In this document: positions 1 to 28,018 of the stretch, in pieces | How the letters are laid out: each line of letters opens with the position of its first letter | Position numbering within the stretch: the first letter of the stretch is position 1 | Source of the DNA: Sipunculus nudus | Lineage: Eukaryota > Annelida > Sipuncula > Golfingiida > Sipunculidae | Assembly: GCA_026874595.1 (NCBI GenBank) | Contig: CM049318.1 | Location: 36,973,956-37,037,955 of the forward strand | DNA length: 64,000 bases | Direction of reading: 5' to 3' | Translations under genes and position numbers: made by a program | The notes under the pieces: model-generated | Databases searched by the model: none | Told to the model about the DNA's origin: nothing | The model's input: only the letters and a program-made list of their open reading frames with translations

Positions 1-1360
1 ATATTTGGATTACTTATAACATAAAGGATAAAATCCATCCGTTTAATAACGCTAACATCCACGTAAAAAAGCATCTTAACTTTTTGAGATTTCCTGTGAA
101 CGGACCACCGATAAACAGACAGACAGGTAGACAGCAGAAACAAAAACATGGACTCGGGATTTTGGTGCTGGTATAGAAAGAAAAAGACAACAGCTACACT
201 CATACCAGTGCTGCAAATACATTCATACCCTGTTCCACACTAGGCATGCAAATTGAACTTTGGCAATACTTATGTTGGCTTGTTGTTCGAGAGGGGTTCA
301 AATTCGTGGTATTCGCGAATAGGAAACCTTCGTGAGTAAGACACTTCATCTGCACAGGTGATTGATCATTTATGATATAGACGCAGTTTATGTATGTTAT
401 CCACGTGATCACGCCTGAACGTTTAAAAGTCGAAAGGTAAAACTTTATATTATAAATAATCATGTGCGTTATGTTACCTGAAATCAAAGAATGAAATTAT
501 ACATAGTTTTAGATCTTTCAAGTTAGCCTATGTGACCATCGGTTACAAGAATTTTACTTGATCTCATTGGTCTCCGTCAAATTGTCAAGATTTAGCCCCA
601 TTTTAAACAATGCGACAATGGATCACGGGCACTTGACACAATGTATTCACCGGGTGAGAGATATTACAAGCATGACTGGGCAGGTCAGTGGGTTGGTTGG
701 TAAGATAGGTGACATGGGGATGGGCCCAGTGATGCTTGTAATATCGCTCACCCGGTTATATTACATTGTGTCAAGTGCCTGTGTAATTGATATACTATGT
801 ATAGGTTACTGCTTAGTAAGATTGCGATAACTGAACCCTGAAGAAACACTAACAAATTTAAAATTGCGAAAATAAGCCTATGAAATCCAACACAATAAAT
901 ACTTTATTTTATAAATTTTGAAATTCTAAAGATCCATTGAAGGAACACAAATTTACAAGAACAAAAAAGCCACAAACTCTTACTTTACGAGAGTAAAGGC
1001 CCCGTTCAAGATTGTTTTTTTTTTCTGAAGTAGCCATTTTCTTTCTTGTAATTATTCACGCTGTGTGACACTGTCTCTACACTGCGCAGAATCAAACTGG
1101 GCAAGAGTACTTCTCTGCGTCAAACTCTGCCACAGATTGATGTGATAAAACATGAATCTTATAATGTTCTTCGTTTAAATATAATGAGACTTTCAGACAC
1201 TGATTCACTCTAGTACTGAAAATGCGCATAGAGAAAATCGCCAAATTTACAACATGCATCCAATCTTAGATGTTTGTGGCAGTTCATGTTCTTTAGGTAC
1301 TAGTAGATGCGTCATTTGTGTATGTATGCATGTCCTGTACGTGCCTTGTATGTATTCCAG
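1..1360 (+). other. Noncoding, probably intron upstream of CNT exon a
   Basis: Apart from the hairpin at 628-779 and a fragment at 270-330 containing ATTCGCGAATAGG, nothing gene-like is visible. The missing first CNT exons are not here. Confidence 0.6.
628..779. repeat. Hairpin element (inverted repeat, about 55-bp arms)
   Basis: Arms 628-681 and 724-779 are near-perfect reverse complements (GGCACTTGACACAATGTA outermost, ACTGGGC innermost) around a 42-base loop. Looks like a foldback/MITE-type element upstream of the first visible CNT exon. Confidence 0.8.
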
Positions 1361-15697
<14,337 letters not shown>

Positions 15698-18009
15698 CCT
15701 CATATCACACACCCTACTGAGCCGTGTCACACCTCAAGTGTATCATTCCGCCAAGCCGGCACCTGTATCAGTTCCATATTCCTTAGCGAAACACATGGAA
15801 ATATTCATTTTTTTATAACTTTTGCTGTTGGGGGAATACTTGGATATTTGAGGTGCTGAATTAATTACATGACTTTGGAGTCAGGATATTTTTCAATGGG
15901 GTTTCACCATCAATTGAAACCTGTACGTTCTATGTACACGCACCTCGGCTTGTTTCTGTTAAATCATCCGTCCGTCTGAACTTATTGCTTGAACAAACTA
16001 CATGTCGATCACATTCAGCTGAATTTTGAGATTCCGAATGTATTTTGTATATTTATATACATGACACACATATATATATATTTGTATATACATTTTTAAG
16101 TATCGATATATCGTTATACTGGTTGTGACGGCACTAGCGAAGTGCACACTGGTTTGAAACACTAGCACCACCTGGCGTTAAGTCCTAAAACCATTACTTT
16201 GGAGCAGCGTAGATCAAACGAAACCACAATTCAACAATCGAAAGTATATTTTTATACGAGTATACATGTATTATATATATTTTATAAGGCATTCCCAAAA
16301 CCATGTGTTTTAATGGGTTTGTATTTGTATTTTCGTAAAACAAGGAGGAATATCAATGTACAAAGAATTGTAGGAGATATTGAATTCAACGTTGAGCTAT
16401 GCCAGGCAGAAATAAGAGTCACGTTAAAGCACCTACATATTTTAGATATGAACACTAAAGCTGCACATAAAAATTGTATATGTATATGTATGTCTGTGAC
16501 ACATACATATTTATAGATAAATATGGATCAATATGTAAATAGTTGTTTGTACTTAAAAGTCATAAGGTTCGTACCAAAAATCATAAACTTCGAAGCATTA
16601 AAACTTGGTTTATTCATAAAAAAGGAGCTCTGTTTAGTAAATATAGAATATTAATATGATTAAATGAGGAGACAATTTGCCGAGCAGATCTAAAACGTTC
16701 AGTCCAAGTGTTTAATCATGAAAAAAAGTAGAGAAATGTATCAGGTGTTTTAAAGGTACAATGGAACTTGGACAGAGATAAGACCTGGATTTATGTTCGT
16801 AATAACGAGATGCCTGGAATAGGGAGGTGTTCGTAAAAGGGGTTCCTGGTACATATATGTATACATTTCATCTGCTTTACATGTTTGTGTGATTAACTGT
16901 ATGGTGCTTAAAGCCACGCAAAAAAAATTGTTCTGCAGACTCCATGAACAAATAAATGTAATGCGTGCGGGTATTTTTTTAAATAATTTTCCAAATATCT
17001 GGAATTTTTTAATGCTTGCCAGGAAAATTATATTATAAAATTACTTCAATCATGAAATGGTGCATATAATCAACACACAGATTAAGTACACTTTCAATAG
17101 TTATATGAGATATTATAAGAAACAGAAGCGAGAACTCAAATTAGCAACATTCCCGGGGAACTGGTTCTCATTTGCCAAAAAAATAATGGAATAACGGGCG
17201 GGGAGTCCATAGAGCAATTATAATTATTTTTTTTGTGTGTGTTTTCTTAATCGGTCAATCATTCCGTGGATTCCTCCTGCATGCCATGAGGTGAGTTTAC
17301 ACCAACGTGCCTTCGTAATAAAACAGTCATTTGTAACATCGAATCCAGTTTTTTTTTTTTTTTTTTCTTAAAGGCGACTTGTAGAGGCCACTCTCTTAAA
17401 ACTGACGATCATAAACGACAGTTAACCTTAAAAAGGCCAGTAAATAGAATCCATATTATAACCGACGGTGATGCCACCTAGTCTTTGTCACGTTACCCCC
17501 ATTTTTTTTGCCACTCCAGGGAAATATTTCCATATACCTCCTGTGAAATTTGACACTATTGAACGAAAGGGCTATCTGAGCGCATTTTTTTTTTCAGAAA
17601 AGACGCCATCCTTGGATTTGTATTGAAACTTAACTGGTTTTCATGTGCTAAATAATGAACGGACAATATGCTAATTGATTCATTTGCTGAGAAAACAGTT
17701 GATTCTTTATTACATTCAAACATAATAAAACTCAGCGATGCATTCAAGGTCGTTTTACACATGACGAATAAATAACTTATGGGAGTTCAGAGGGCCCGGC
17801 TAGAGCAGAGGACCGTCACGTGCACTGTGTTTCATGTTGCAAACGTGTAGGTAGTATTTTCGCCTCAGTGAGCTAAAACAGGATTAAGACTATGGTTTAA
17901 TCAAACCTAGAGAAGTTTAAAACATTAGAAACATTCCAAATTGGAATAAAAGATGGCGCTGAGGTGTTAAAGTGGTATAACTACAAATCACAACTGTATG
18001 TGGTCGGAC
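15698..18009. other. 3' UTR and downstream spacer of CNT copy 1
   Basis: A+T-rich. T-runs at about 17350-17366. No gene recognised. Confidence 0.55.
16951..16956 (+). terminator. Possible polyadenylation signal of CNT copy 1
   Basis: AATAAA about 1.25 kb after the stop, followed by a T-rich stretch. ATTAAA variants occur earlier (near 16596 and 16656), so the true 3' end is not settled. Confidence 0.25.
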
Positions 18010-18592
18010 AATGATCCTCAGAGGGCCCCGCATTTCTGCTAGTGCTGGCCTAGTTTAAATACGGGTGAAAAATTAAGTAAATTTTAAAAAATTATGACAA
18101 TCAGAAACAGGTTTTCATCAATATGCATGAGTTAAAAATCTTATTGGATCTAATCATATTAAAGAAGATATGTCTGAAATTTGAGTGCAATAGAAAATCA
18201 CCGAATGTAGTCTGTTAGCCATATTTGATTAAGAGCAAAACTGTAATTCAATAGGTCTGGAGCCCTTATATGCATCAATGACCACTGTGAATTTGGGAAA
18301 GCTGCAGTAGGTTGTTGTTGAATTATCGCGTGCGAAAAAAATCAGCGATTGGGCTGTGGCGGCCATATTGGAATTCCGGCATGTCTGTATATCGATAGGT
18401 CTGGAGCCCTCATAGGTACCAATCATCCCTGTGAATAGGGGAAAGCTGCAGTATGTTGTTGATGAGTTATCGCGCGTGAAAGAAAGTGTAACTGACGGAA
18501 GGACGGAAGTACGGATGGACGGAAGGACGGACTGACACGATGATCACTATAGAGCACCGCTTGTCAAGTTGGGCCCTAATAATCGTGTGCAA
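18010..18592 (-). repeat. Dispersed repeat family A, reverse copy
   Basis: Reverse-strand relative of 3725-4310: GGGCCCCGCA start, two AATAGGTCTGGAGCCCT-type modules, GGACGGAAGG run and GATGATCACTATAG end. Small ORFs inside come from the repeat. Confidence 0.7.
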
Positions 18593-18912
18593 AGGTATAA
18601 ATTCCTTGGGATTTTATATTAAAAGATTTAAAAAAAGAATGATGGAACAGTCGGCACTTCACGAATGATATATCATAGACTTTGGTCATATTAAACACAT
18701 AAGATTCCAGAATGTTGTAATATTTACAAATTTGTTCTTGGTTTTTTATTTAATATTTAACCATCAGACACTAAGTTGCTTTCCTGTAGGACAGTATCAA
18801 AATTTAAGGAAGTTTGTTCAGTGAAAACTCAGAAATTGAGAAAGATCAATTGATATTCCAAGGTGGAACAGACGGGGGTACCTAGTATCCCCACCAGATG
18901 TCTCTCCTATCA

Positions 18913-19514
18913 ACCAGTTTCAACTCGGTCAGTTTAAAGGTACGAGTTGTTTTATTACGCGGATGAGATATATAGGATATGCATACTATATGTTAATACA
19001 GTGAATACATGAAATACATTGTTCTCTTATGGAAATATAATAGGAACTGCCAAAAACCATTCTATCACGTATATACACCGTAGATACAGACTTGCAGACT
19101 GACTGAAGGTGTATTAACACTTTCAGTGCTAATGACTGTATACACGTACGTCATTTATTATGATTCTCCCAGTGCCAGTGACGGAATAACACGCCATTTA
19201 TTTATACGCAATTACCAGTTTCAACTCGGTCAGTTTAAAGGTACGAGTTGTTTTATTACGCGGATGAGATATATAGGATATGCATACTATATGTTAATAC
19301 AGTGAATACATGAAATACATTGTTCTCTTATGGAAATATAATAGGAACTGCCAAAAACCATTCTATCACGTATATACACCGTAGATACAGACTTGCAGAC
19401 TGACTGAAGGTGTATTAACACTTTCAGTGCTAATGACTGTATACACGTACGTCATTTATTATGATTCTCCCAGTGCCAGTGACGGAATAACACGCCATTT
19501 ATTTATACGCAATT
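18913..19514. repeat. Tandem duplication, 301 bp, apparently identical copies
   Basis: ACCAGTTTCAACTCGG starts at 18913 and again at 19214; by eye the two 301-bp units match base for base to CGCAATT. A diverged relative of part of the unit (TCACGTATATACATCG, ATACAGACTTGCTGAA) lies at 19600-19690. Confidence 0.92.
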
Positions 19515-19690
19515 AACAGTTAGAAAATCTCTTTAATTTATCCTTAATCTCTCCGCCGATGAGTAGTAGTTTATTTATAAATTGGACCTGAGGCATGACA
19601 TCACGTATATACATCGTACCGACCGTATATGACCGAAGATACAGACTTGCTGAAAGACTGAAGATGTATTTAGCCCTCCGTAACAGTAAC

Positions 19691-21950
19691 AGTCGATACA
19701 TGTGGATAATCCGTATATTTTAGGACTTTTAATCAACAAGAAGTTAATGGTACGGTATATCACGATTTTCTTACTAGGATTTGAAATGATTAATCTATAC
19801 AAATTACCAAAAAAATGTTAGCTTTGCTTTATCGATAAAAGATTCTAAACAGAATATACCTACCATTGATAAAGCAATATTTGTTCTAAAGTGGACCTGA
19901 AGTTCTGCGAAATCTTTACACTAAACCTGTGAAATCTTTCCAACATCAAAAGTTTAGTCTTATTTAAATCAGTCCATAGCTCGCAGCCAAATAAAGCACC
20001 AGGAATTACAATCTGTTTGTATTGCTACATACACGAAAGTCGGTTTAAACCATTTGGCCGAACACCTATAACAGCTTATGCAGAAGAGGTCCCTTTCCCC
20101 ATGACATGCGTTAGCAACAGATTCTTTGTGTGTAATGTCTGTAAATGAACAGTAAGATGTACGTGACTCCTCGCCTGTTGAATCAAGTCCTGTCCTAAAT
20201 ACCACGCTCGCTTTGAATAATATTTATTAGATGTTAAAACACTCTCCCCAAACGTCAGAATAGAACCACATGTATATAGAACGCCTCTGTATAGAACGCC
20301 TACAGAACAAATGTATGAGCGTGTTTATCTATAAGCTGTTAGTAAACAGTACTTGAGCCAATGTTTACAAACGTTAAAAAAACTGGCAACCTTAGGTGTC
20401 GGCTGCACATGGGCAGAAGCTGAAAGGCCACTAGTTGCAAAACGCCATTTGCAAAACTCTAGTTCACCTGACAAGCCACCATATGCATGCCCTTGTTAAA
20501 TGTGTTTGGATTAATTTGGCGCCCCCAACATGTTATTAACACTTGGATATAATCAAATTGAACAGCCTGTCTGCGGTGTAATCGGCATTTTCTTGGGTAT
20601 AAAGATTTTTTTATAAAAAAATTTCAAGGGATTATTTTGAGTTAGTAGCTAGACGTCAGATATGGGAAATAGGTCCGTTTAAAGTATGAATATCATGGTA
20701 TGAACCCTTTTTGTCTTCCCAGAGCAAACTTGCACTGATTACGTAACGGTTATACAAACCAGTCGTCACAGATCACCTTCATTTTAAACACTGCTTTGCA
20801 TATAAGATTCTCTGGGTTTTTACCTTCAGGGCTGACACACATATGTGACTCTCATACCTATGAACAAAGCGGATTTTACCAGGGGACAAAATGAAGCGCC
20901 CAGAGTCATAATGAATTTATGGACCAAGAATTGAATGCCCTTAGAAATGTAACGAATTTTTCTCTGGATGTAGCCCTGAGCTTCCACAAAAGTTCATCAA
21001 CATCCTTTCACAAGACTTTTGCGAAAATTTGCTAATAGATAAAACCAATCAACCTAAGGAAAACCCAAAACACCTTCCAGGCGGAGGCGTAACAATGCGA
21101 GACTTGTAATCGACAATGAAGCCCCCTGGTGGGATTCCTATGAATTACACCGGCGTCGTCTTTGGGAGGTCGAGATGCGAGTTGATGTATTCAAATGCAA
21201 ATATAAGGCATTCGAGCGTGGCATTCAGCGATGACCATTAAAAGAAAGTTTGCCCTGCCAGTACTCGAAAGATAGGCGAAAAGGGAATACCTTGCCATTA
21301 ACACGAAAGCACACAAGGTAAGTTATATATATTATATATTCCACTATATGTTCCATAATCCTACTTTGATTATTACGCAGTTTACTACGGCGCACCGGGA
21401 TCTTAAACGTTACTCGGATGTTCATGTCAACCTTTGCATGACTCGTAGTACTAAGTGTACATTGCTCGGCTTCGCCAAGTTGCAAGGGGTTCACGTGACA
21501 TAGACCTATATGTAGTATTAAGCAGAGACTGCGGAGGTCTCGAGTGCTATGGCTAAAGTCAAATAAATGTAGTATTTGAAGAAGGTGGCGACAGGCCAAC
21601 AAACCCGCTGTGTAGTAAACGCCTGTGTCCACTTTAAATATCCTGCTGCCACTAAAGCATTTCGTTTCTTTTGTATATTTTTTCCCTTCATAAAGGTTGT
21701 TGATCGAAGCATTATATAACACCCGCCAGTTGTCCCCACCTTTTATTGTAAAAAAAACAGTCCAACCTTGGTTTCCTGAATATTTCCGGATCAATATTAA
21801 GTGCTTTCATGATGTGCCTTTGATATGAATTCATTTGTACAAATATAATCCAACATACAAAGATTTACGGGAGGGGGGTGGGGGTTACACGTGCACATTA
21901 ACAAAGTGGATCAGAGGGCTTTGGGGGAACACAAATAAACATACACTGTT
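19691..21950. other. Intergenic stretch with one unexplained ORF
   Basis: No recognised gene. A 189-codon minus-strand ORF at 21225-21794 is the longest ORF in the window but shows no known motif and uneven composition; see the rejected list. Confidence 0.5.
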
Positions 21951-22029
21951 CCTAAAAGGCAGAAATGTCAGGTGAAATATGAGAGAATATGAAATAAATG
22001 AGTACTAATATACTAATATACCAGGTGTG

Positions 22030-22265
22030 AGAGAGAGGGGGAGACAGACGGACAGACAGACAGACAAACATGCAGAGAAACAGTGAAACCAAGAGATCGG
22101 TATAGTGAGAGAGAGAAATAGACGAACAAATTCGCAGAGAAATGAGACTGTAAGCCAAGTAAATAGAGAGAGGCAGATAAATGGAGATTGAGAGAGGATA
22201 AGAAAGAAAAGGAGAGGGATAAAGAGGAGAGAGAGAAAGAGACAATGAATGCACAAACTGAGAGA
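22030..22265. repeat. GA-rich degenerate simple repeat
   Basis: GAGAGA/GACAGACA-type sequence; the Ser/Leu-rich ORFs on the opposite strand are artefacts. A C-run of 14 follows at 22427-22440. Confidence 0.85.
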
Positions 22266-23122
22266 GCGCGGGTATGCTGTGTTTTTAAATGAGAGGGCAC
22301 GAGTAAACAAAAATTAGATATAAATAAATATAAACATAAATATTGTATATAAACCTGAGTCAAGGTGAAGGTAGCATTCACGATACACAGGTCTCGACGA
22401 TATATCGAAAGCCTAACTGAATCCACCCCCCCCCCCCCCCTCAAAGCGGATTCTTAGTCAGATACACACACGCCAGAATTCCCTTTGATTTGTCTTACCG
22501 TCCAGTGCGTTAACTGTGTATAGGAATTTATTGCCGCGTGTCCCTCAATAAAGCTGAAGACAAGTTTATGTGGCGTGCACTGCACTTTGTCCCGGAATCC
22601 AGGTAAGTCTCACCTGGCCAGGATTAGGGATATTGGAATATCAGCCTCTTTTAAAGGTTATTATATCAGAGTGTCCAGTCTATTTTACAATACCATTCTT
22701 GGGTAAAAATGATCAGTTTAACAAATCTGAGGTAGAATAAGCCAGTTTGAAATTGAACGTGCATGGTTTAAAAATTGGAAATCAAGTTTATGAACTGGCA
22801 AAAAGATTATTTTCAGTTTATAACTCAGAACTACGTTTTCTTTCTGCACCAGAAGTAGGTAGAATTGTGGGGTGGTGACAGTTTGGGTGTAGATGTTTGA
22901 TTCGTGTGTTTATAACGTGGGTTTGGTTCAATGTATCGGTTCGATATTCCTTTCACCCGGTGTCAATAGCGCCAAACATAAGGTAGAGGCTGTTTTGTTC
23001 CACCCCATTGGCTGACCTTTGAGAGGGGGTCAGCATGACGGGACACACAATAACAATTCTCTGGTTTTGTAGTCGTAGTCAAGCTTGCCTTATTATCGTT
23101 GCTCTGGAATATATATTTATAT

Positions 23123-23125
<3 letters not shown>

Positions 23126-23193
<68 letters not shown>
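23126..23193. repeat. TA microsatellite
   Basis: Near-pure TA tract ending in ACAGAGAGAG. Another TA tract is at 23436-23470. Confidence 0.97.
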
Positions 23194-23197
<4 letters not shown>

Positions 23198-23432
23198 GAG
23201 AGAGAGGGAGAGGAGACTCCTTGCGACTTCAGGGCCACAGATTGGTCCAATAAGTTTTTCCGTGTCACACTACAGTGTCTGAGGTTGATTTGCCAACTGT
23301 TAGGACCCAGACCCCTAAATACAAACTATCATCCTTTGTTATTAAAGGATAAAAATAGCAATCTCTTTACCTTCTTTCTGCGTTTTTTTTCTGTTTCAGT
23401 TAATTTTTAAGCCTGGATCAGGCTGGGGTTCA

Positions 23433-23475
<43 letters not shown>

Positions 23476-24904
23476 TTATTTATATCATATATTTATCTAT
23501 ACCTGTTTATTTCAGATAGATTTATTTCATAAATTAATTTCGTTCACCAGACATGGTTTACCAGAGTTAATATTTAATGTACCACAAAAAAAGTCTCATC
23601 GCCACATCCGTTCTGTAGAGGTCTCCTACCGCGGCGTGTTTACAATACGGCACCTTTATCGTACTCACGGACTCGTGTCAATGAGGTCCTCCAAATAAAC
23701 CTGAATAGTTGTTGGGTCCGAATATGTGTGTGCAGAAGCGTTTCCAGAGTGGGATACAGGGGTCTGGACCTTTTTATAAGGGTTTAAAACCAATTCTAGC
23801 TGCCCGGACGTCCTCTTTTCAGGACCTGGTGACCTTATTTTAGGTTTAGTCATTAGTCATCCAGGGTTGGACCTTTTCCTTCTTTTAAATCCTGGATCCG
23901 CCGCTGGTGTGGGTTATACGAGTCCCGAGTAGGAGAGGGCGAAACTGAAATAAAAAAGAAGATCCGAAAATGCCAGGAACTGAGCATTGTTTAAAAGAAA
24001 ATTTGAGTTAAAGCAAAGCTTGAATCTGCATCGAATTGGGGGACTTACACTAATCCAACCCTGTACCCATGAACTTGTCACAAAGAAATATTACTGATGG
24101 GTACCCGTCCCTTAAATCTGTTAATGCAAAATATGAAGAAGTTTAAATATAGCATAGAGAGAACGTATGAATAAAGGCCCAGTGGGGAGTGGAGACCCTT
24201 GGAATGCACAATAAACGCGTACAATGAACAGAACCTTAAATGCAATTGATGTATCCAGGCATACAATCTGATCAGGCGGGGGCGCATGCCAGTGCATTGA
24301 TTAGCAGTAGCTGTCAAGTGGCACTCATGAAGGAAGCATATATTAAGACAGCAATCTGACAGTCGGCCACTAAATGCCAACATTTATTGTTACGACATAC
24401 ATACAGATGAAAGTGGAATACAGAGACTCATTGTTTTGTTAATGTCTTATTCCACTTGACGTAAACTATGTAGGCCAGAACGGACAGGATTTCAATCGTG
24501 ACAATCCTATCACTTTCCGGTTGGGTGTCAAGGGAGGTTTTTGTGTTCGGTTGGTTAAGTGCAAGAGGTGACCCAAAAGGCCAGAGTTATTCGGTGTGCA
24601 ATGCGCGGTATAGCCTATAAACACGTTCACTTGAAACCTTACATATAAAGCATGTTGTGGTCATATAACTATCTAGCCTACGTAGTAGGCCTGAATTTTG
24701 CGAGGACAGAGATTTTTGAATAAATCATATAATTAGCTTTAGATAAACAAACATGGGCCTTTACCGGGATATGTCAACCATTTCTAATAATCTAAAACAA
24801 GAAAACGTATACAGGTTGCAACAAAGTCCGCTTGGAGCCATCATTTTGCATGTACATTCTGTTTTATGCACAAGACGGCCCTGTTGAGGGACCAGGCAGC
24901 AGTG

Positions 24905-25402
24905 ATATCGTCTTGTCCACACCATCCGAGTCCGAGTGCAAGTCCGAGTCAAGGATAGTCGAGACGAGTTCAAGTCCGAGTCTTTGAGGTTCGGGCTCAA
25001 GTCATGTTCCTTGAAGTCCGATTCATCTGGAACTCGAGTCCAAGTCCTAGCTCGAGTCCGATCCATATTTCTTATTAAATGAAATTTTGAAGGGAAATTT
25101 GAGAAAATCATGCAAATTTTATTAGTATACAAGTCCCCATTACTTGAATATTAATTACGTTTAGCCCCTGATGCAGAGCTAAACCGTGGTAAGGAAAGTT
25201 TTATTTTTATAATATTGCATTATTTGTTCACTCATGTGCACAATCTTATGTAATATGTGACAAGAGTTTTCTTTTCCGCTGGACTCGAGATTGAATCCGG
25301 CTGATTTCTCGAAGCCTCACCTCCTAGTCCGAGTGCAAGTCCGAGTCCAGAATCCTCGAGTCAAAGTCCGAGTCCATAAAAAAGTGGACCGGAATCGGGA
25401 CT
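24905..25402. repeat. GAGTCC-rich element, copy 2
   Basis: GTCCGAGTCC-type blocks at about 24905-25070 and 25275-25402 with an A+T-rich core. Shares CTGATTTCTCGA and CCGCTGGACTCGAG-like segments with copy 1. Confidence 0.75.
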
Positions 25403-26335
25403 CGATGTTCTAAATGAATGCCAAGCATTAAATTGTATGCTTGAATTTCCATGATGAATGTGCCTGAAAACTATCAGCCAATCAGAAGGACTTTGAAACT
25501 GACTGCTTCCTTGTAACCTTGACCATAAGAAATATGTCATTTCGTGAAAGAAACTTGCTCTCATCACTTCGTAGTTCTTCACCTGGAAAATAATGTTACA
25601 TCATTTTTTTTAGAAAGAAAACAAGTAAGGTGTCGTAGTTAAGTGTATGTTATGTTTGTCAAGGTTGCCTCCTATGTTGTCAAAGGAGGAACTTTAGTGT
25701 TCATCGTCGCTGTATACAGAGGCAGATACTACGTCTAATAACTACAATAATATATACCTGTTACCTCATCTCAGCTTATAATTCCTAGCAACAATAAACA
25801 TATCATTTAACACTGAAAGATACTTGACATTTAGTGATATTTAAGAAATATTGATTGATTATAAGGATTCAAGCGTCTGTGCTATAACACACTCCGATTC
25901 ACAGCTATATCATTAACACTATAAACTAGTAACATAGATTGATGTGCCGTATTTACATATTAGCCTGTATATGTATGGCACTTTGTTATATGGTCGCATT
26001 TCTTAGTCCCGTACTTTAGTTGTAACCATTTCCGTGTTTATAAGACTATCTTATGCAGTAAACATATTATACAAGGTGATGATGCGGACATATTATGTTT
26101 GATGATCTAGCCCCAAGATCACGTGATCGCCATCTCAGTCTTGTAAATGAACAGTATCTGTGCCGACACGGACCGTTTGCGCAGCGTGAAATCCATGAAT
26201 GCCGTGTAGTGATGTATACCTAACAATATACTGTTTAATGTTACACTTCATCTTTGTGATATAAAACAAAACTGTCCTTTTTGCATTATCTCTTTAATAT
26301 AATCTTATTTTGAGCTAATTAACTTTGCTCGGCTG

Positions 26336-26409
<74 letters not shown>
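26336..26409. repeat. TA microsatellite
   Basis: Uninterrupted TA tract of about 74 bases. Confidence 0.97.
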
Positions 26410-26411
<2 letters not shown>

Positions 26412-27237
26412 CCCAGGATATAATGTGTACCAAGCGTGAATGGAGAGGAGTTTTACTTGAATTTACTTGACTTAGTGTACATATAACATTACAAACACGA
26501 CTTATATCGTACCAGATTTTGTCTACTGATCGAACTAATGTGACTATTCATAAATTGTTTCATCCATTTTCGGTAACGTCGCTTGATAATAAGAAACGTT
26601 TTACTACTTATTCAATAAAACAATTTTAGATATTTCAACATTTGTTTATGTTTGCTATAGCTCCAAAATGGATGTATAATATTCACCACATAAGAAAGAA
26701 TGTCGGTACAAATGAGAATTATTGAAACCCTACTTCAGGTAAATGAGCAAATGGTTATTTCTCGTTTTAAATAAAAATTGTTTTAAATTTTAATTTAATT
26801 ATATTGTCTAATATGAAATTTAATGAAGAAAGTAGAATGGTATAGAAGGGTTAACAATACGAGTCTGTGGATATTATTATTTTGTTCAATATAATTCCAC
26901 TCAAAGTTTTTTTTTTAATCTTTGTTTTTACTAATGTTCATATTTAAATATTAATGAACATTACAACAGTCGATTCGTAGATACTTATTGCATTTTATTG
27001 AACACTGTGTTGGATACAGTATGGTATACATGTATTTTATATCGGGTTCATTATAAATTTAAAATGACCTTTGAACTGATTATAATGTAGGCGTTTTTTG
27101 CTACCGTTTGAAGTAACAGAATGTGCTATTTGTGTGAATATATGTGTACCTGATATTTACTTCACCCTGTAGACGCTTCACTGGAGAATGTGGCATGTTG
27201 ACCGTGACTGCCGAGTATGCCAACCCATAAGCATGAC

Positions 27238-27363
27238 ACTTCAGTGACGCTCCCATGTCAAAGGGTAAAGGTCACGACGTTCCCCTGTCAAAGGTCAAAG
27301 GTCACGACGTATCCCTGTCAAAGAGTAAAGGTTACTACGTTCCTCTGTCACAGGGCAAGGGTA
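27238..27363. repeat. Minisatellite of about 31 bp, four copies
   Basis: CCTGTCAAAGGTCAAAGGTC-type units separated by ACGACGT. One unit holds AGGTCAAAGGTCA, a DR1 nuclear-receptor half-site pair. The + frame reads a repeated PCQRxKVTT, which is incidental. Confidence 0.8.
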
Positions 27364-27568
27364 GACACAGAAACAAAAAAGTCACCCGAGACTAATATTT
27401 AAATTGTCAGGATGACATCTATTAGATATGTTGTTATTATGCATGTAACGTGGCAGTAATCTGCCTAATATATATCTACCAATTATCTACATGCCTGTTT
27501 TATTTCTCTATATAAGGCTTCAAAATTTACTCAATCGTACAATCGCAAGTAATTGAAAAAAAGAACCA

Positions 27569-27904
27569 AACTAGAAATCTACATTCTACGGAATGCAAGC
27601 CCCCACCATGTAGTGGGTCCCTGTTGCACAACGCTACAAAACCATGTTTGCACTTATTTGGCCCATATTCCCAGGTTCTTGCACGAGTAACCATACATTG
27701 ACAATTTTGTGAATATTGCTTGATGACGTTCCTAAATCCGGATCATGTGCCGGATCTACACCAAAGTTTAATCGATTTTTAGCCTATCCCGGAAATGCCC
27801 TGAAAATTTCATGAGTTTCCGTTCATGATTTGGTGAATAAGTTGTGAACAAACACGCAACCACACACGAACGGAGATGGACGCTTACCCACCTGGCGGAG
27901 GCAA
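27569..27904 (-). repeat. Repeat family B, copy 3
   Basis: Reverse orientation: GGAATGCAAGCCCCCACC at the left, CCACCTGGCGGAGGC at the right, with the internal GATGACGTTCCTAAATCCGG shared with other copies. Confidence 0.75.
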
Positions 27905-28018
27905 TCAGTGAGAGATTACATATACTTTTGGTTAAAGTACCATTACATATTCCCTGTCGCCGAATCATAAATTATGAATCTGGGTTTTCCTGAACCCATG
28001 TCGTCACCAACGAAGAAA

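Noticed and set aside
1254-1360. Upstream extension of CNT exon a with its own ATG
   Set aside because: A clear TTCCAG acceptor at 1360 matches the paralogue's intron position and phase; the extension has no CNT similarity.
21225-21794. 189-codon minus-strand ORF, longest in the window
   Set aside because: No recognisable domain or motif, no splice or homology support, and sits in repeat-rich spacer; open length alone is not enough.
22005-22444. Ser/Leu-rich ORFs on the minus strand
   Set aside because: They come from the GA-rich simple repeat.
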